A stretch of 64,000 nt of DNA, from contig NZ_CP134062.1 of assembly GCF_031583025.1 (NCBI RefSeq), forward strand, positions 124,001-188,000, given 5' to 3'. The notes beneath the pieces are model-generated. The model searched no databases. It worked only from the letters and a program-made list of their open reading frames with translations, and had not been told where the DNA came from. Source of the DNA: Mycobacterium sp. Z3061 (GTDB taxonomy: Bacteria > Actinomycetota > Actinomycetes > Mycobacteriales > Mycobacteriaceae). The position numbers and the translations under genes were made by a program. This document shows positions 7,548 to 18,100 of the stretch, piece by piece (positions within the stretch are counted from its first letter, which is position 1; every line of letters starts with the position of its first letter).

Positions 7548-10463
7548 CTACGTGCGTTGCGTTTCTGCTCGAAGTGCGTTGGCCGTCGAAATTGACGTCT
7601 CCGGCGGCGGTGGCCTGGAGGGCCACCAATTGCCTCTGCCCATCAGCACCGCCAGGGCCGGCACGGTGACGGTGCGAACCAGGAAGGTGTCCAACAGGAG
7701 GCCGGCCCCGATGACGAAGCCCGCTTGGACCATGGTGCTGATGCTGCCGAACAGCATGCCGAACATCGATGCGGCGAATATCAGTCCTGCCGAGGTGATC
7801 ACGCCACCAGTGGTACCGACGGTGCGTATCACGCCGGATCGCAGTCCCCGCGGCGATTCGTCGCGAATCCGGGAGATCAACAGTAGGTTGTAGTCCGCGC
7901 CGACGGCGACGAGCACGATGAACGCCATGCCCGGGACGCTCCAGGCCAGGTCCTGACCGCCGATCAACTGGAAGGCGACGACGCCGATACCCAGCGCGGA
8001 CAGATACGAAATCACCACGGTGGCAATAAGATACAGCGGTGCGACGATCGCCCGCAGCAGCACTGCCAGGATGAGGAAGACGATGGCGATGGTCATGACG
8101 ACGATGAACCACAGGTCGTGGTTGTAGTAGTCGCGCATTTCGGTGTAGATCGGCGTCATGCCCGTCATGGCGATCGATGCGTCTGAGAGCGAGGTATTGG
8201 ACTGCGCGCTTCGCGCCGTATCGGCGATCGCTGTGGTCTGATCCATCGCCTTGCTGTCGAACGGCTCCAGCTTCGACTGCACCAGATAGCGCACGGAATG
8301 CCCGTCAGGGGAGACGAACGCCGATGCCATTGCCTGGAAATCGGAGCTGTTCATGGCCTGCTGCGGAACATAGAAACCGGACATGCCGGGTTGTGAAGCA
8401 TTGTTTTTCATGGAAAGTAACAGCTCGGATGCCTCGGCCAGACTGCCGCCGAGTTGCTTGGTCTGGTCGGTCAGGGCGCGCACACCGGCGGCGATTCGCT
8501 GGCTGCCGTTCGCCAGGGCGTTGGCGCCCTGCTCGAGGCCGGCGAGCTGCTGCTGCAGTTGAGTCGGGTTGAGAGCCCGCAGGGTCTGCACGGCACTGCC
8601 GAGCAGGGTCCGCAGTTGCTGTGTCGACACCCCTCGACCAAAATTGTTGTCGCGGCTGGCAACCAGCCGCTGCAGCTGCTCACGCGCGTTGTTGCAGACC
8701 TGGTCCGCATGACATGCGGGACTCGCCTCGAGACCGGCGAGGACTGAATCAGCGCGCGCCAGAATGGCGTTGACATCGGTGGGCGGCCGCGAACCGCTGA
8801 GCTGCTCCTGCATCCGGGTGAGTTCACCGAGCAGGCCGGAGATGCGACCGATCGCCTGACTCACCTGGTTGTGCACGGCGGTGAGTTGGTCGGCCAGCTG
8901 ACGCGCGCCCGAGGTCAGTGCGTCGAGGTCGCCGCCGGCGCCGGCGATGCGGCTGGATGCGTCCGACAGCCGCCGGCCGATCTCTCCGGCCTGCCAACTC
9001 AATTTGGCCTGTTCGAGCGGTTCACCGGTCGGGCGGGTGACGCCGCGGACCATCTCGATGTCTGGCAGCTGACTGACCCGCTGAGCCATCTGCTCCAGGT
9101 CAGCCAGAGCCTTCGTGTCGCGCAGATCGTGCGGGGACCGGACGAAGATGTACTGCGGTGTGATGGAACTCGGCGGAAAGTGCCGGTCCATGGCGGCGTA
9201 GCCGATGTTGCTCTGCGCTGACGGCGGCAGGGTGGTGCGCGCGTCATAATTCGAACGCAGCAGGGGTACGCAGGCCGCCAAAGCGGCCAGGACAAGCAGG
9301 CTGCCGACCAGATGGGCCACCGGGCGCCGAACGATGTGTATGCCGGAGCGCCGCCACAAACGGCTGGTGTGGTCGCGCCTCGGGGCCGCCCAGCCGCGGC
9401 GCCCGGCAAGCACCAGTAGTGCCGGCAGGAGCGTCATCGCAGCCAGAAACGCAATGGAGATCGAAATCGCCAGCGCGGGACCCACCGTCGAAAAAACCTG
9501 CAGCCGGGTGAATGTCATGGCGAGGAAGGTGACCGCGACCGTGGCCGCCGACGCCGCGACCACCTTTCCGATGCTGGTGATCGCCGCCGCCACGGCGGCA
9601 TCCGGGGCCATACCGCGCCGTAGATTCTCGTGATAGCGACTGATGAGAAAGACCGCGTAATCCACGCCGGCACCGACCATCATCGCCGTCATGAAGACGA
9701 CGGTCTGTTGGGAGATACCCAGGCCGACGCCGGCTAATCCCGACACCACCTGCTGAGCCGACACGAGCGACACCCCGATGGTCAGCAATGGCAGCAGCAT
9801 CGTGACGACGTTGCGGTACACCACGAACAGGATCAACAACACCATGGCGATGGTGGTGATCTCGATCACCCGCATGTCGCGCTCCCCGATATCGGCGAGC
9901 TCGGACACAGTGGCCGCGATTCCGGTCATGTTCGCGGTGAGCGTCGACCCGCTGACCGTTTCCCGGGCGGTCTCGGCGATCCGCGAATACGCTTCATTCG
10001 ATCGCGGCGATCCCAACTGTCCCGCCACACCTACCGGAATGAACCAGGCTTTGTGGTCTTTGCTGGTCATCACGTCGCGCAGTGCCGGCGTCGCGATGAA
10101 ATCGTGCACGCTCGCCACGTCGCGCGCGTCGGTTCGCAGCCTGTCCACCAATCTGCGGTAGACGCCCTCGTCGGCCGGCGTGAGGCCCTGCTCATCGGTG
10201 AGAACCACCAAAGCCATGTTCTGCGAATCCGGTTCGCGGAACGCGGCCGTCATCTGACTGCTCGCGACCATCACGGGGGCATCGCGCGGCAGGATCTCTT
10301 CAGTGCGCTCCCGGATCACCTGAGTCAGCGGCGACAGCGTGACCGACAGGACAGCCGCCAGCGCCACCCAGAAGACCACGCATGCCCACGGCCAACGCAC
10401 CACCAGGCGCGCAAGTCGGGGGAATATGCCTGTGGTCTGGAAACGACCACGGGATGAGCACAC
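7548..10463 (-). CDS. MmpL/RND family lipid transporter
   Basis: About 971 residues. Opens with the standard MmpL N-terminus FPRLARLVVRWPW followed by TM1, a large periplasmic loop, a TM2-6 block containing GVDYAVFLISRYHE, a second periplasmic loop, and a TM8-12 block containing VGADYNLLLISRIRDE. The Asp-Tyr pairs in both blocks are the conserved proton-relay residues of MmpL proteins. The start is uncertain: GTG 10463 gives a usual N-terminal length, TTG 10496 adds 11 residues. No mmpS gene is adjacent. First gene of the minus-strand operon, divergent from mbtC. Known mycobacterial siderophore export uses MmpL4/5, so export of the mbt product is the natural inference. Confidence 0.92.
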   Translation of the reverse strand: MCSSRGRFQTTGIFPRLARLVVRWPWACVVFWVALAAVLSVTLSPLTQVIRERTEEILPRDAPVMVASSQMTAAFREPDSQNMALVVLTDEQGLTPADEGVYRRLVDRLRTDARDVASVHDFIATPALRDVMTSKDHKAWFIPVGVAGQLGSPRSNEAYSRIAETARETVSGSTLTANMTGIAATVSELADIGERDMRVIEITTIAMVLLILFVVYRNVVTMLLPLLTIGVSLVSAQQVVSGLAGVGLGISQQTVVFMTAMMVGAGVDYAVFLISRYHENLRRGMAPDAAVAAAITSIGKVVAASAATVAVTFLAMTFTRLQVFSTVGPALAISISIAFLAAMTLLPALLVLAGRRGWAAPRRDHTSRLWRRSGIHIVRRPVAHLVGSLLVLAALAACVPLLRSNYDARTTLPPSAQSNIGYAAMDRHFPPSSITPQYIFVRSPHDLRDTKALADLEQMAQRVSQLPDIEMVRGVTRPTGEPLEQAKLSWQAGEIGRRLSDASSRIAGAGGDLDALTSGARQLADQLTAVHNQVSQAIGRISGLLGELTRMQEQLSGSRPPTDVNAILARADSVLAGLEASPACHADQVCNNAREQLQRLVASRDNNFGRGVSTQQLRTLLGSAVQTLRALNPTQLQQQLAGLEQGANALANGSQRIAAGVRALTDQTKQLGGSLAEASELLLSMKNNASQPGMSGFYVPQQAMNSSDFQAMASAFVSPDGHSVRYLVQSKLEPFDSKAMDQTTAIADTARSAQSNTSLSDASIAMTGMTPIYTEMRDYYNHDLWFIVVMTIAIVFLILAVLLRAIVAPLYLIATVVISYLSALGIGVVAFQLIGGQDLAWSVPGMAFIVLVAVGADYNLLLISRIRDESPRGLRSGVIRTVGTTGGVITSAGLIFAASMFGMLFGSISTMVQAGFVIGAGLLLDTFLVRTVTVPALAVLMGRGNWWPSRPPPPETSISTANALRAETQRT

Positions 10464-10666
10464 CCATTCCAGAATACGCGTTCGCGCGAAGTGCAACGGT
10501 TCGGCAATTGCGCACGTGCGGAACTAATGTCGAAAAGCATTGTGCCGCAGCATGAATGAAGGATATGGCCCGCCCCGAGACCGCGCCGGAACCACGTGGC
10601 GACGAGTATGCACAGCGCCCAAGTCGATACGAATCCTATGAATTCGGCCATAGGCGTTTACGGCGG

Positions 10667-10685
10667 GTAGGTTGGGGAATCAGTA
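10667..10685. promoter_or_regulatory. Weak IdeR-box-like sequence
   Basis: The left half, TAGGTTGGG, resembles half of the mycobacterial iron box TTAGGTTAG-S-CTAACCTAA, but the right half does not match well (about 11 of 19 positions by eye). It sits between the divergent mmpL and mbtC genes, where an iron-responsive site is expected. Listed only as a candidate; I found no full-strength iron box in 10497-10862. Confidence 0.2.
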
Positions 10686-10773
10686 ACGGGACCGTTCACT
10701 AAGCGCGGATCGCGCCATGGTCCTGCCGGGCCGGACGGCGGCCACTGAGGTCCGCCGTCGTGACCTGCTGGCC

Positions 10774-10795
10774 TGGCCGGTGAGGGTACCGGCCA
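10774..10795. promoter_or_regulatory. Hairpin in the mbtC upstream region
   Basis: Perfect 8-bp arms TGGCCGGT and ACCGGCCA with loop GAGGGT. It lies ~53 bases before the ribosome-binding site at 10849, so it would fall in the 5' untranslated RNA if transcription starts upstream. The remaining intergenic sequence 10497-10773 holds no gene I can support. Confidence 0.4.
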
Positions 10796-10862
10796 AACCT
10801 GAATAGCTGCAGCTGATCACCGGAAAGATGTTCGTTCAGCTGATCTTTGGAGGGAGAATCCT

Positions 10863-10925
10863 TTGGCGACGCAGTATGTCGACATCGACGATCGCGCCGA
10901 GCACGGGTCCCCTGCCGATGTCTGA
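10863..10925 (+). CDS. Possible 20-residue leader ORF coupled to mbtC
   Basis: TTG at 10863 follows the strongest ribosome-binding site of the region (GGAGGGAG, 10849-10856) by 6 bases and opens a 20-codon frame ending in TGA at 10923-10925. Its last codons overlap the ATG (10918) that best fits mbtC. mbtC itself has no ribosome site before any of its candidate ATGs (10828, 10876, 10918). The arrangement therefore looks like a leader peptide driving mbtC translation by coupling. It could equally be the residue of a deleted upstream gene. No known function. Confidence 0.35.
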   Translation: MATQYVDIDDRAEHGSPADV

Positions 10926-12231
10926 CAGCCTGGCCGACGGCTACGTAGCCGACCCGGTCGTCATCATCGGGATGGCGCTCGAAGCGCCGGGCGGGGTGGA
11001 CAGCACCGAGGGATACTGGGCGTTGCTGTCGCAACAGCGTGAAGGCCTGTCTCAACTCCCGGTTGACCGGGGCTGGCCGGTCAGCGACTTGCTCAGCGGC
11101 CGTGAGGGTTTCAAGAAGATTCAGAACGCCGGCGGATTCCTCTCGGGCGCCGGTACTTTCGACCCCGGATTCTTCGGCATCACGGTGCGTGAGGCAACGA
11201 CCATGGACCCCCAGCAACGGGTCGCACTGAGAGTCTCGTGGCGTGCCCTGGAGAGCAGCGGCATCAACCCCGACGATCTGGCCGGTCACGATGTGGGTTG
11301 TTACGTCGGCGCTTACACCACCGGATACGGCCCGGACATGGCGAAGTACTCTCGCCACAGCGGTCACCTGATCACCGGATCGGCTTGCGGTGTGATCTCC
11401 GGGCGGATCGCCTACCTGATGGGACTGGCAGGACCGGCCATCACCGTCGACACTTCGTGTTCTTCGGCACTGACAGCGATGCACGTCGCGGTGCAGGCAT
11501 TGCGCGCCGGTGACTGCGACATGGCACTCGCCGGGGGAGTCTGCGTTATGGGTTCGCCCGGATTCTTCGTCGAGTTCTCGAAGCAGCACGCGCTTTCCGA
11601 CGACGGCCGCTGCCGGCCTTACAGCGCGCAGGCCAGCGGCACGGTGTGGGCTGAGGGCGCGGCGATGTATGTGCTGCAACACAAGTCGGCCGCCCTGCGC
11701 GCCGGAAATCGAATCCTCGCCGAAATTCGGGCAAGTGCGCTCAATCAGGACGGCCGGAGTGCCGGCCTGTCGGCGCCGTCGGCGCCGGCGCAGAGTCGGC
11801 TGTTCAGGCGCGCCCTGGGCCAGGCCGGGCTGCGGCCCGAGCAAGTGGGCATGGTTGAAGGACACGGCACTGGTACCAGGCTGGGCGATCAGACCGAATT
11901 ACGCTCGCTGGCAGACGTTTACGGCGATTCGCCGCCCGGTCGCGGCCCGATGCTGGGATCGGTGAAGTCCAACTTCGGCCATGCCCAGGCGGCGGCCGGC
12001 GCGCTGGGACTCGCCAAGATCCTGGTCTCGGCAGAGCACCGGGCAATTCCACCTACGTTGCATGTCGAGGAAGCCAATCCCGAAGTCGACTGGGAAAATC
12101 AAGGTTTGCGTTTGGCGCGAGAGATGACTCCGTGGCCGGCCGCATCCGGATGCCGCACCGGCGCCGTCTCGGCATTCGGAATAAGCGGTACCAACGCTCA
12201 CCTGATCGTCTCCGTGCCGGAGGCGGCCTGA
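10918..12231 (+). CDS. mbtC: MbtC-like ketosynthase (mycobactin PKS subunit)
   Basis: 437-residue stand-alone beta-ketoacyl synthase that condenses the malonyl-type extender loaded on MbtD with the growing chain. Catalytic Cys in DTSCSSAL, His in VEGHGTGT and His in SVKSNFGHAQ are intact, and the closing [13 protein letters not shown] motif is present. Length is close to M. tuberculosis MbtC (444 residues from memory). ATG 10918 is chosen because MSD then leads directly into DPVVIIGMALEAPGG; in-frame ATGs at 10876 and 10828 are alternatives. Its stop overlaps the ATG of mbtD by one base. Normally mbtB precedes mbtC; here nothing does except a short leader frame. Confidence 0.9.
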   Translation: MSDSLADGYVADPVVIIGMALEAPGGVDSTEGYWALLSQQREGLSQLPVDRGWPVSDLLSGREGFKKIQNAGGFLSGAGTFDPGFFGITVREATTMDPQQRVALRVSWRALESSGINPDDLAGHDVGCYVGAYTTGYGPDMAKYSRHSGHLITGSACGVISGRIAYLMGLAGPAITVDTSCSSALTAMHVAVQALRAGDCDMALAGGVCVMGSPGFFVEFSKQHALSDDGRCRPYSAQASGTVWAEGAAMYVLQHKSAALRAGNRILAEIRASALNQDGRSAGLSAPSAPAQSRLFRRALGQAGLRPEQVGMVEGHGTGTRLGDQTELRSLADVYGDSPPGRGPMLGSVKSNFGHAQAAAGALGLAKILVSAEHRAIPPTLHVEEANPEVDWENQGLRLAREMTPWPAASGCRTGAVSAFGISGTNAHLIVSVPEAA

Positions 12232-15161
12232 TGGTGTCCGCCCGGCTTCCAGATGGCCGTGTCCCGGTCCTGCTCAGCGCCCACGAGGACGAGTTGATCT
12301 GTGACGATGCCGTCGCCATCCTGCGGTTTCTGAAGCAACTCAGTGAGAGTGACGATGTCCCGACGGCAGTGTCCACTACGCTGCTCCGCACCCGGCGGGT
12401 GCGACGGCACCGCGCGCTCATCCGCGCCGCCGATCGCACCGAACTGGAAGACGGGCTGCGCGCCCTGGCCGAAGGCGACGACCACCCCTTGGTGACGCGG
12501 TCATCGCAACACGACGCATCCGGAGTCGCGTTCGTCTTTCCGGGTCAGGGTAGGGAATGGCCAGGCATGGGAACCGAAGCCCTCCAACGCATTCCGTCCT
12601 ACCAGGATGAAGCACAGCGCTGCGAGCACGCATTCGCCGCGGCGGGACTGTCCTCGCCGATGCACTACCTGCAGGGCGGTGAAGGCCGTCGCTATACCCA
12701 AACCGAAATCCAGGCTGCACATTTCACGCATGCCGTCAGCCTGGCCCGGGTGTGGCGGGCGTGCGGAGCGGTACCCGACGTCACGGTGGGCCACAGCCTG
12801 GGCGAGGTCGCCGCCGCCTATGTGGCAGGCGCCATCTCGTTACCGGCAGCGGTTGGCCTGGTCGCCGCGCGTGCCGCCGTCGTAGACCGGCTACCGGGCA
12901 GCTACGGTATGGCCGCTCTGGGAGTCGGTGCTGGCGAAGCCGACGAACTCATCGCCGAAACACCGGGCTGGCTGGAGATCTCGGTGTTGAACTCCGCGTC
13001 GTCGAGCGTCGTATCCGGGGAACGAGCCGCCGTCGCCGCGTGCGTTCGGAGGGCAGAACAACGGGGTATCTTCGCGCGCGAGTTGACGGTCGATTTTCCG
13101 GCGCACACCAGCCGCCTGGAGTCACTGCGCTCGATGTTCTGCGACCTCCTGCCTGAGGCGGAATTCCTCGATGCAGGTATAGATTTCATCAGTTCGGCCC
13201 GGGGGGACCTGGTCGCCGCCGAGACCGACTTCACCGGTTACTGGTTTGAAAACCTGCGCAACACGGTCCGTTTCGACGCAGCGGTTACGTGCGCGGCGCG
13301 ACGTGGCACCGGAACCTACATCGAGATGTCGGCACATCCCTCGCTGCTGTATGCACTTGGCGAACTCGCCGAGGAGGCGCTCATCGTCGGCTCGGGGCTG
13401 CGCGACGAGTCGCTGGTGGACCGGCTTTCCGCCAACATCGCCTCCGTCGCTGTGCACAATCCAAAAGTCGAGTGGTCGACTGACTCGCCGCTCCTCTGGG
13501 GCTTCCCCGCCGCACCGATGCGGGCGATTCACCTGTGGGCAGCGCCGGAGCCGCTGACACCGCCACCGGCCCCCGGCCCGAAGGTGTTCTACGAGGAGTG
13601 GCAGGCACGTCCGCTTGTCTCCGATGCGGCGGACCGGGCCTCCCGCACCGTCGCGATAGTGGGGCCCGGAGATGCGAATAGTGTCGTGGCACAGACACTG
13701 TCAGAGAGCGCCGCGTCGCGGTACGGATATGAGCTGACGGAGCCCGACGACGCCGAGGTCACCGTCATTGTGGCACCGTCAATTGTCGAGCCGGATGTGC
13801 TTGCCGCGGCAGACCGCCTGCAGCGCATCGACTACAACGGTCTGATCGGGCCGAAGTGCCGGCGTGTCTGGTTGATCACCACGGGCGGTGAACAAGTGCA
13901 CCCAGACGCCGCGCCGGGGCTGCCGGGGCAGGCGGCGTTGGCGGCGATGCACCGCAGCGTCGGCTTCGAATATCCCGATGTCACGTTCGCTCACCTGGAC
14001 CTGCCCGGCACCGGTGCGGACTTGCCGGCCGCCCGCTGCGGCCTCGATCAGTTGCTCGGCCGGGATACTGAGATTGCGCTGCGGCGCAACGGCTCTGACC
14101 AGACTGGGATGCAGCTGTTCGTCCGGACGCTTCGGGAGGACGTGACACCGGTCGGGACCGCAGCGGCGACGTCGCTGGACAACGTGGTGATCACGGGCGG
14201 CAACGGCACCATCGGCATGCGCTACGCGCGGCACTGCATCAGGGCCGGCGCCGGCCGAGTGATTCTGTTGAGCCGCGGCGGTGTTGACACCTCAGAGCTG
14301 GCGCGATTGACCGAGGGCTCGGCGGCCGAGGTTCATGCGCCTGCGTGCGATATCACCGACCCCGAGGCCGTGGCGGCAGTGGCGAACGAGTACGCCGGCG
14401 ACGGCCCCTCCCTGCTGATCCATGCGGCCGGTACCGCTACCTTCGCCCGGCACGACCAATTGGCCGCCGACGACATCGCCGGAGTGTTGTCCGCCAAGGT
14501 GGCCGGGCTGAAGCGGATGGTCACCAGCTGGCCGCTTCGCGCGGACACCCGAATTCTGTTGTGCTCCTCGGTGTCCGGAGTCTGGGGCGGCTACGGCCAC
14601 GGCGCCTATGCGGCCTCCAACCGAATGCTGGACAGCATGGCCGCCGCCCTGCGGGCGGACGGCCTGGACTGCAGCGCGGTGCGATGGGGGTTGTGGCAGG
14701 ACACCAAGATCGCCGACGCGCAGGAGATCACCCGCATCGAGCGCTCGGGCCTGATTGCGATGGATCCCGACGCGGCGATCTCGGCCAGCCTCGGCCGGCG
14801 GCGCAACGACCCGCTGATCGCCGCCGCCGACCTCGGGCGGCTCCGGGTCTTCTTTGAAAGCCAAGGCCTGGCGATGCCGTTCACCGGCCATCACAGCGGC
14901 CCCGCCGAAGACGCCGGGGTCGAACCGGACGCTCCCGTCGCCGACATCGTCCGGGCCGAGATCGCGGCCGTGCTGAGTATCGACGATCCGGCGTCGGTGG
15001 ACCTGAACGCGGCGCTGGTCGACCTCGGCGCCGACTCGATGCTGGCGCTTGACCTGCGCGACCGGCTACGGCGCTCGACCGGCGAATCAATCGCTGCGGC
15101 AAAACTGTTGGGCGGCATGACCGGTAGCGACCTGATCCATGCCCTGACCCCGAAAAACTAG
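12231..15161 (+). CDS. mbtD: MbtD-like polyketide synthase (AT-KR-ACP)
   Basis: 976 residues; partner of MbtC in adding one reduced two-carbon unit (the beta-hydroxy acid of mycobactin). Order: acyltransferase with FVFPGQGREWPGMG and GHSLGE (nucleophile Ser); ketoreductase with NVVITGGNGTIGMR, catalytic Ser in LLCSSVSG and Tyr in GAYAASNRML; ACP with phosphopantetheine Ser in GADSMLAL. The AT selectivity motif reads FPAH rather than HAFH or YASH, so extender choice is not obvious. ATG 12231 follows GGAGG (12219-12223) by 7 bases and overlaps the mbtC stop (TGATG). No dehydratase or enoylreductase, consistent with a beta-hydroxyacyl product. Confidence 0.92.
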   Translation: MVSARLPDGRVPVLLSAHEDELICDDAVAILRFLKQLSESDDVPTAVSTTLLRTRRVRRHRALIRAADRTELEDGLRALAEGDDHPLVTRSSQHDASGVAFVFPGQGREWPGMGTEALQRIPSYQDEAQRCEHAFAAAGLSSPMHYLQGGEGRRYTQTEIQAAHFTHAVSLARVWRACGAVPDVTVGHSLGEVAAAYVAGAISLPAAVGLVAARAAVVDRLPGSYGMAALGVGAGEADELIAETPGWLEISVLNSASSSVVSGERAAVAACVRRAEQRGIFARELTVDFPAHTSRLESLRSMFCDLLPEAEFLDAGIDFISSARGDLVAAETDFTGYWFENLRNTVRFDAAVTCAARRGTGTYIEMSAHPSLLYALGELAEEALIVGSGLRDESLVDRLSANIASVAVHNPKVEWSTDSPLLWGFPAAPMRAIHLWAAPEPLTPPPAPGPKVFYEEWQARPLVSDAADRASRTVAIVGPGDANSVVAQTLSESAASRYGYELTEPDDAEVTVIVAPSIVEPDVLAAADRLQRIDYNGLIGPKCRRVWLITTGGEQVHPDAAPGLPGQAALAAMHRSVGFEYPDVTFAHLDLPGTGADLPAARCGLDQLLGRDTEIALRRNGSDQTGMQLFVRTLREDVTPVGTAAATSLDNVVITGGNGTIGMRYARHCIRAGAGRVILLSRGGVDTSELARLTEGSAAEVHAPACDITDPEAVAAVANEYAGDGPSLLIHAAGTATFARHDQLAADDIAGVLSAKVAGLKRMVTSWPLRADTRILLCSSVSGVWGGYGHGAYAASNRMLDSMAAALRADGLDCSAVRWGLWQDTKIADAQEITRIERSGLIAMDPDAAISASLGRRRNDPLIAAADLGRLRVFFESQGLAMPFTGHHSGPAEDAGVEPDAPVADIVRAEIAAVLSIDDPASVDLNAALVDLGADSMLALDLRDRLRRSTGESIAAAKLLGGMTGSDLIHALTPKN

Positions 15162-15178
15162 AGAGGGTGGATTCCTGC

Positions 15179-18100
15179 GTGACCGAGACCACCGAACGAG
15201 AAACTGTGCTGAACATCTGTGCGTCCTATCATCTCAGGGGCTTCGTCGACACCGAGCGGTTGCATCAGGCGCTCGATGCCGTGGCGTCCCGCCACCCGGT
15301 GCTGCACGAGGAGCAACGGCCTGACTGGGCCGAGCACGATCTGTCGGGCCTCGCCGGCCAGGCCCAGCGGCTCAGGCTGGAAGTGCTGGCGCAACGTGAC
15401 TTTCGCCGCCCCTTTGATTTGGAATCCGAGTCGCCACTGCGAATGACGGCGGTGCGTCTGGGCCCCGACGACATGGCGCTGCTGATCACCGCGCACCAAC
15501 GGGCCTGGGATGACGGCTCCTGGTCGCCGTTCTTCGCCGACCTGACTCGGGCCTACACCCGGCCCGAGGGCGATGGCAGCGCCGCGGCGCCGACGGCGGA
15601 ACAGCCCTGCGATCGATCCGAGGACGACCTGAACTACTGGCGCCCGCTCCTGAGGGAACTGCCTGAACCGCTGGAACTCCCGGGGCCCAACGGCTCCGCG
15701 ATGCCGGGTCACCGGCGCGCACAGCGCGTGACGCGGCTGCTCTCCACCGACACCATCGGGCGCGTGAGGTCGCTGGCCCGGGAGACCGGCACCACGCCGT
15801 ACGCCGTAATGCTCGCGGCATACGCGGCGCTGCTGCACCGCTACACCCACACCACCGATCTGGTGATCGCGGCACCGGTGAGCAGTCGTGACACCGTCAA
15901 CTCGATCGGAAGCTTCGCCGGCACGGTGCCGATTCGGGCCAATCCGCAGCCGCGGCAGACCTTTCGCGAGCTGCTGACCCAGACGGCCGACACGGCGACC
16001 GGTGCGTTCGCCCATCGGAATGTCGACCTGACCCAGTTGCTCGATGAGTTGGGCTCTTCTCAGGAATCTCTGACGCGGGTGGGTTTCGGGCTCCTCGAAT
16101 CCGATGGAGGCGGGTTCTGCCCACCCGGTGTTCAATGCAGTCCCGGGGAGTTGCACGGGCAGTCCAGCCGACTGCCGTTGAACGTCAAGGTGGAGCCGAC
16201 CGATGGCCGGGTCGAGGCCGAGTATCTACCCGAAATCCTGGACCCGTCGTTGGCCGCCCAGCTGCTCGAGCACTACGCCGTGCTGTTGGACAGTGCCCTG
16301 CGGGACCCCGGCCGCGAACTGCGTCGGCTGACCCTGTTCAGTGACGCCGAGGCCGAGTGGATGCGCGAAGTCGCCACCGGCGAGCAGGTCTCGATTCCGG
16401 CCACGACGATCGCGGCACTGGTCGCCGAGCGGGCCGCGGCCTCGCCCGACAACGTCGCCGTGGTGTACGAGGGCCGCCAGTACAGCTACCGCGAGATCAA
16501 CGCGGAGGCGAACCGGCTGGCGCACTGGCTGATTGAGCAGGGCATCGGGACCGAAGACCGCGTCGCCGTGCTGTTGGACAAGTCCCCCGAGCTCGTCGTC
16601 ACCGCCCTCGCCGTCCTCAAATGCGGTGCGGTCTATCTCCCGGTCGACCCGACCTACCCGCCCGAGCGCCTCTCGTACATCCTCGACGACGCCCAAGCCA
16701 AACTTGCGCTGCGCGAGCCGGTTACCGGTCTGTCGCGGTACCCGGCGGAGGACCCTCGGCCCGATCAGCTGGTTCGCCCGCTGCGGCCGGAGAACACCGC
16801 CTACCTCATCTACACCTCGGGATCGACCGGGCTGCCCAAGGGAGTCCCGGTGCCGCACCGGCCGATCGCCGAGTACTTCGTCTGGTTCGGCGACAAATAC
16901 CAGGTCGACGACACGGATCGGCTGTTGCAGGTGGCCTCGCCAGGATTCGACGTGTCCATCGCCGAGATCTTCTGCCCCCTGGTCTGCGGAGCGCGACTGG
17001 TGATTCCCCGCCCGGATGGGCTGCGCGACATCAACTATCTGACCGAACTGCTGTACCGCGAGGGCATCACGTCGATGCATTTCGTGCCTTCGCTGCTCGG
17101 CCTGTTCCTGTCGCTGCCAGGAGTCAACCAATGGCGGACGCTGCGCCGCGTGCCGATCGGCGGCGAGCCGTTGCCCGGAGAGATCGCCGACAAGTTCCAT
17201 GCCACCTTCGACGCGTTGCTCTACAACTTCTACGGACCGACCGAAACGGTCGTCAACACCACCAGTTACCAGGTGGAGGGCAATCAGGGCACCCGGATCG
17301 TGCCGATCGGGCGACCCAAACTCAACACGCAGGTGTATCTGCTCGATGACGCACTGCAGCCGGTGCCCGTCGGCGTCATCGGTGAAATCTACATCGGCGG
17401 AACACATATCGCGCACGGTTACCACCGCCGGTCGGCGCTGACCGCGGAACGCTTCGTCGCGGACCCGTTCACCGCCGGTGCCCGGATGTACCGCTCCGGC
17501 GACCTCGCCCGCCGCAACGCCGACGGTGCAGTCGAATTCGTCGGTCGCGCCGACGAGCAGGTTAAGATCCGCGGGTTCCGGATCGAGCTCGGCGAGATCG
17601 CCGCGGCGATCTCAGTTGACCCGAGTGTGGGCCAGACGGTCGTCATCGCCGCGGATCTGCCGCACCTGGGCAAGAGCCTGGTCAGTTATCTGACGCCGGC
17701 GGGCGGCGACCCGGGATCGGTCGACGTGGAACGCATCCGGACCCGGGTGGCGGCCGCCCTCCCGGACTATATGAATCCGGCCGCGTATGTCGTCATCGAC
17801 GAGATCCCGATCACCGCGCACGGCAAGATCGACCGGAATGCGCTGCCGCAACCGGAGATCACGTCCGAAGCCGAATTCCGGGAACCCACCACGGACACCG
17901 AGCGAACGGTTGCGGCTCTGTTCACTGAGTTGCTGGGTGCCGCCCGGGCAGGCCTGGACGACTCGTTCTTCGACCTGGGCGGACATTCGCTGGCCGCCAC
18001 CAAACTGGTCGCGGCGATCCGCGCCCGATGCGGAGTCGACATCGGTATCCGGGACGTTTTCGAGTCGGAAACCGTGGGCCGACTGGCGCAACTGATCGAT

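Noticed and set aside
10325-10651. 108-codon minus-strand frame overlapping the mmpL start
   Set aside because: Overlaps the well-supported mmpL reading frame and lacks motifs.
15167-15178. GTG 15167 as the mbtE start
   Set aside because: It abuts the GAGAGG ribosome site with no spacing; GTG 15179 has workable spacing.
15158-16156. Long minus-strand frame opposite the start of mbtE
   Set aside because: No family resemblance; plus strand encodes C and A domain motifs.
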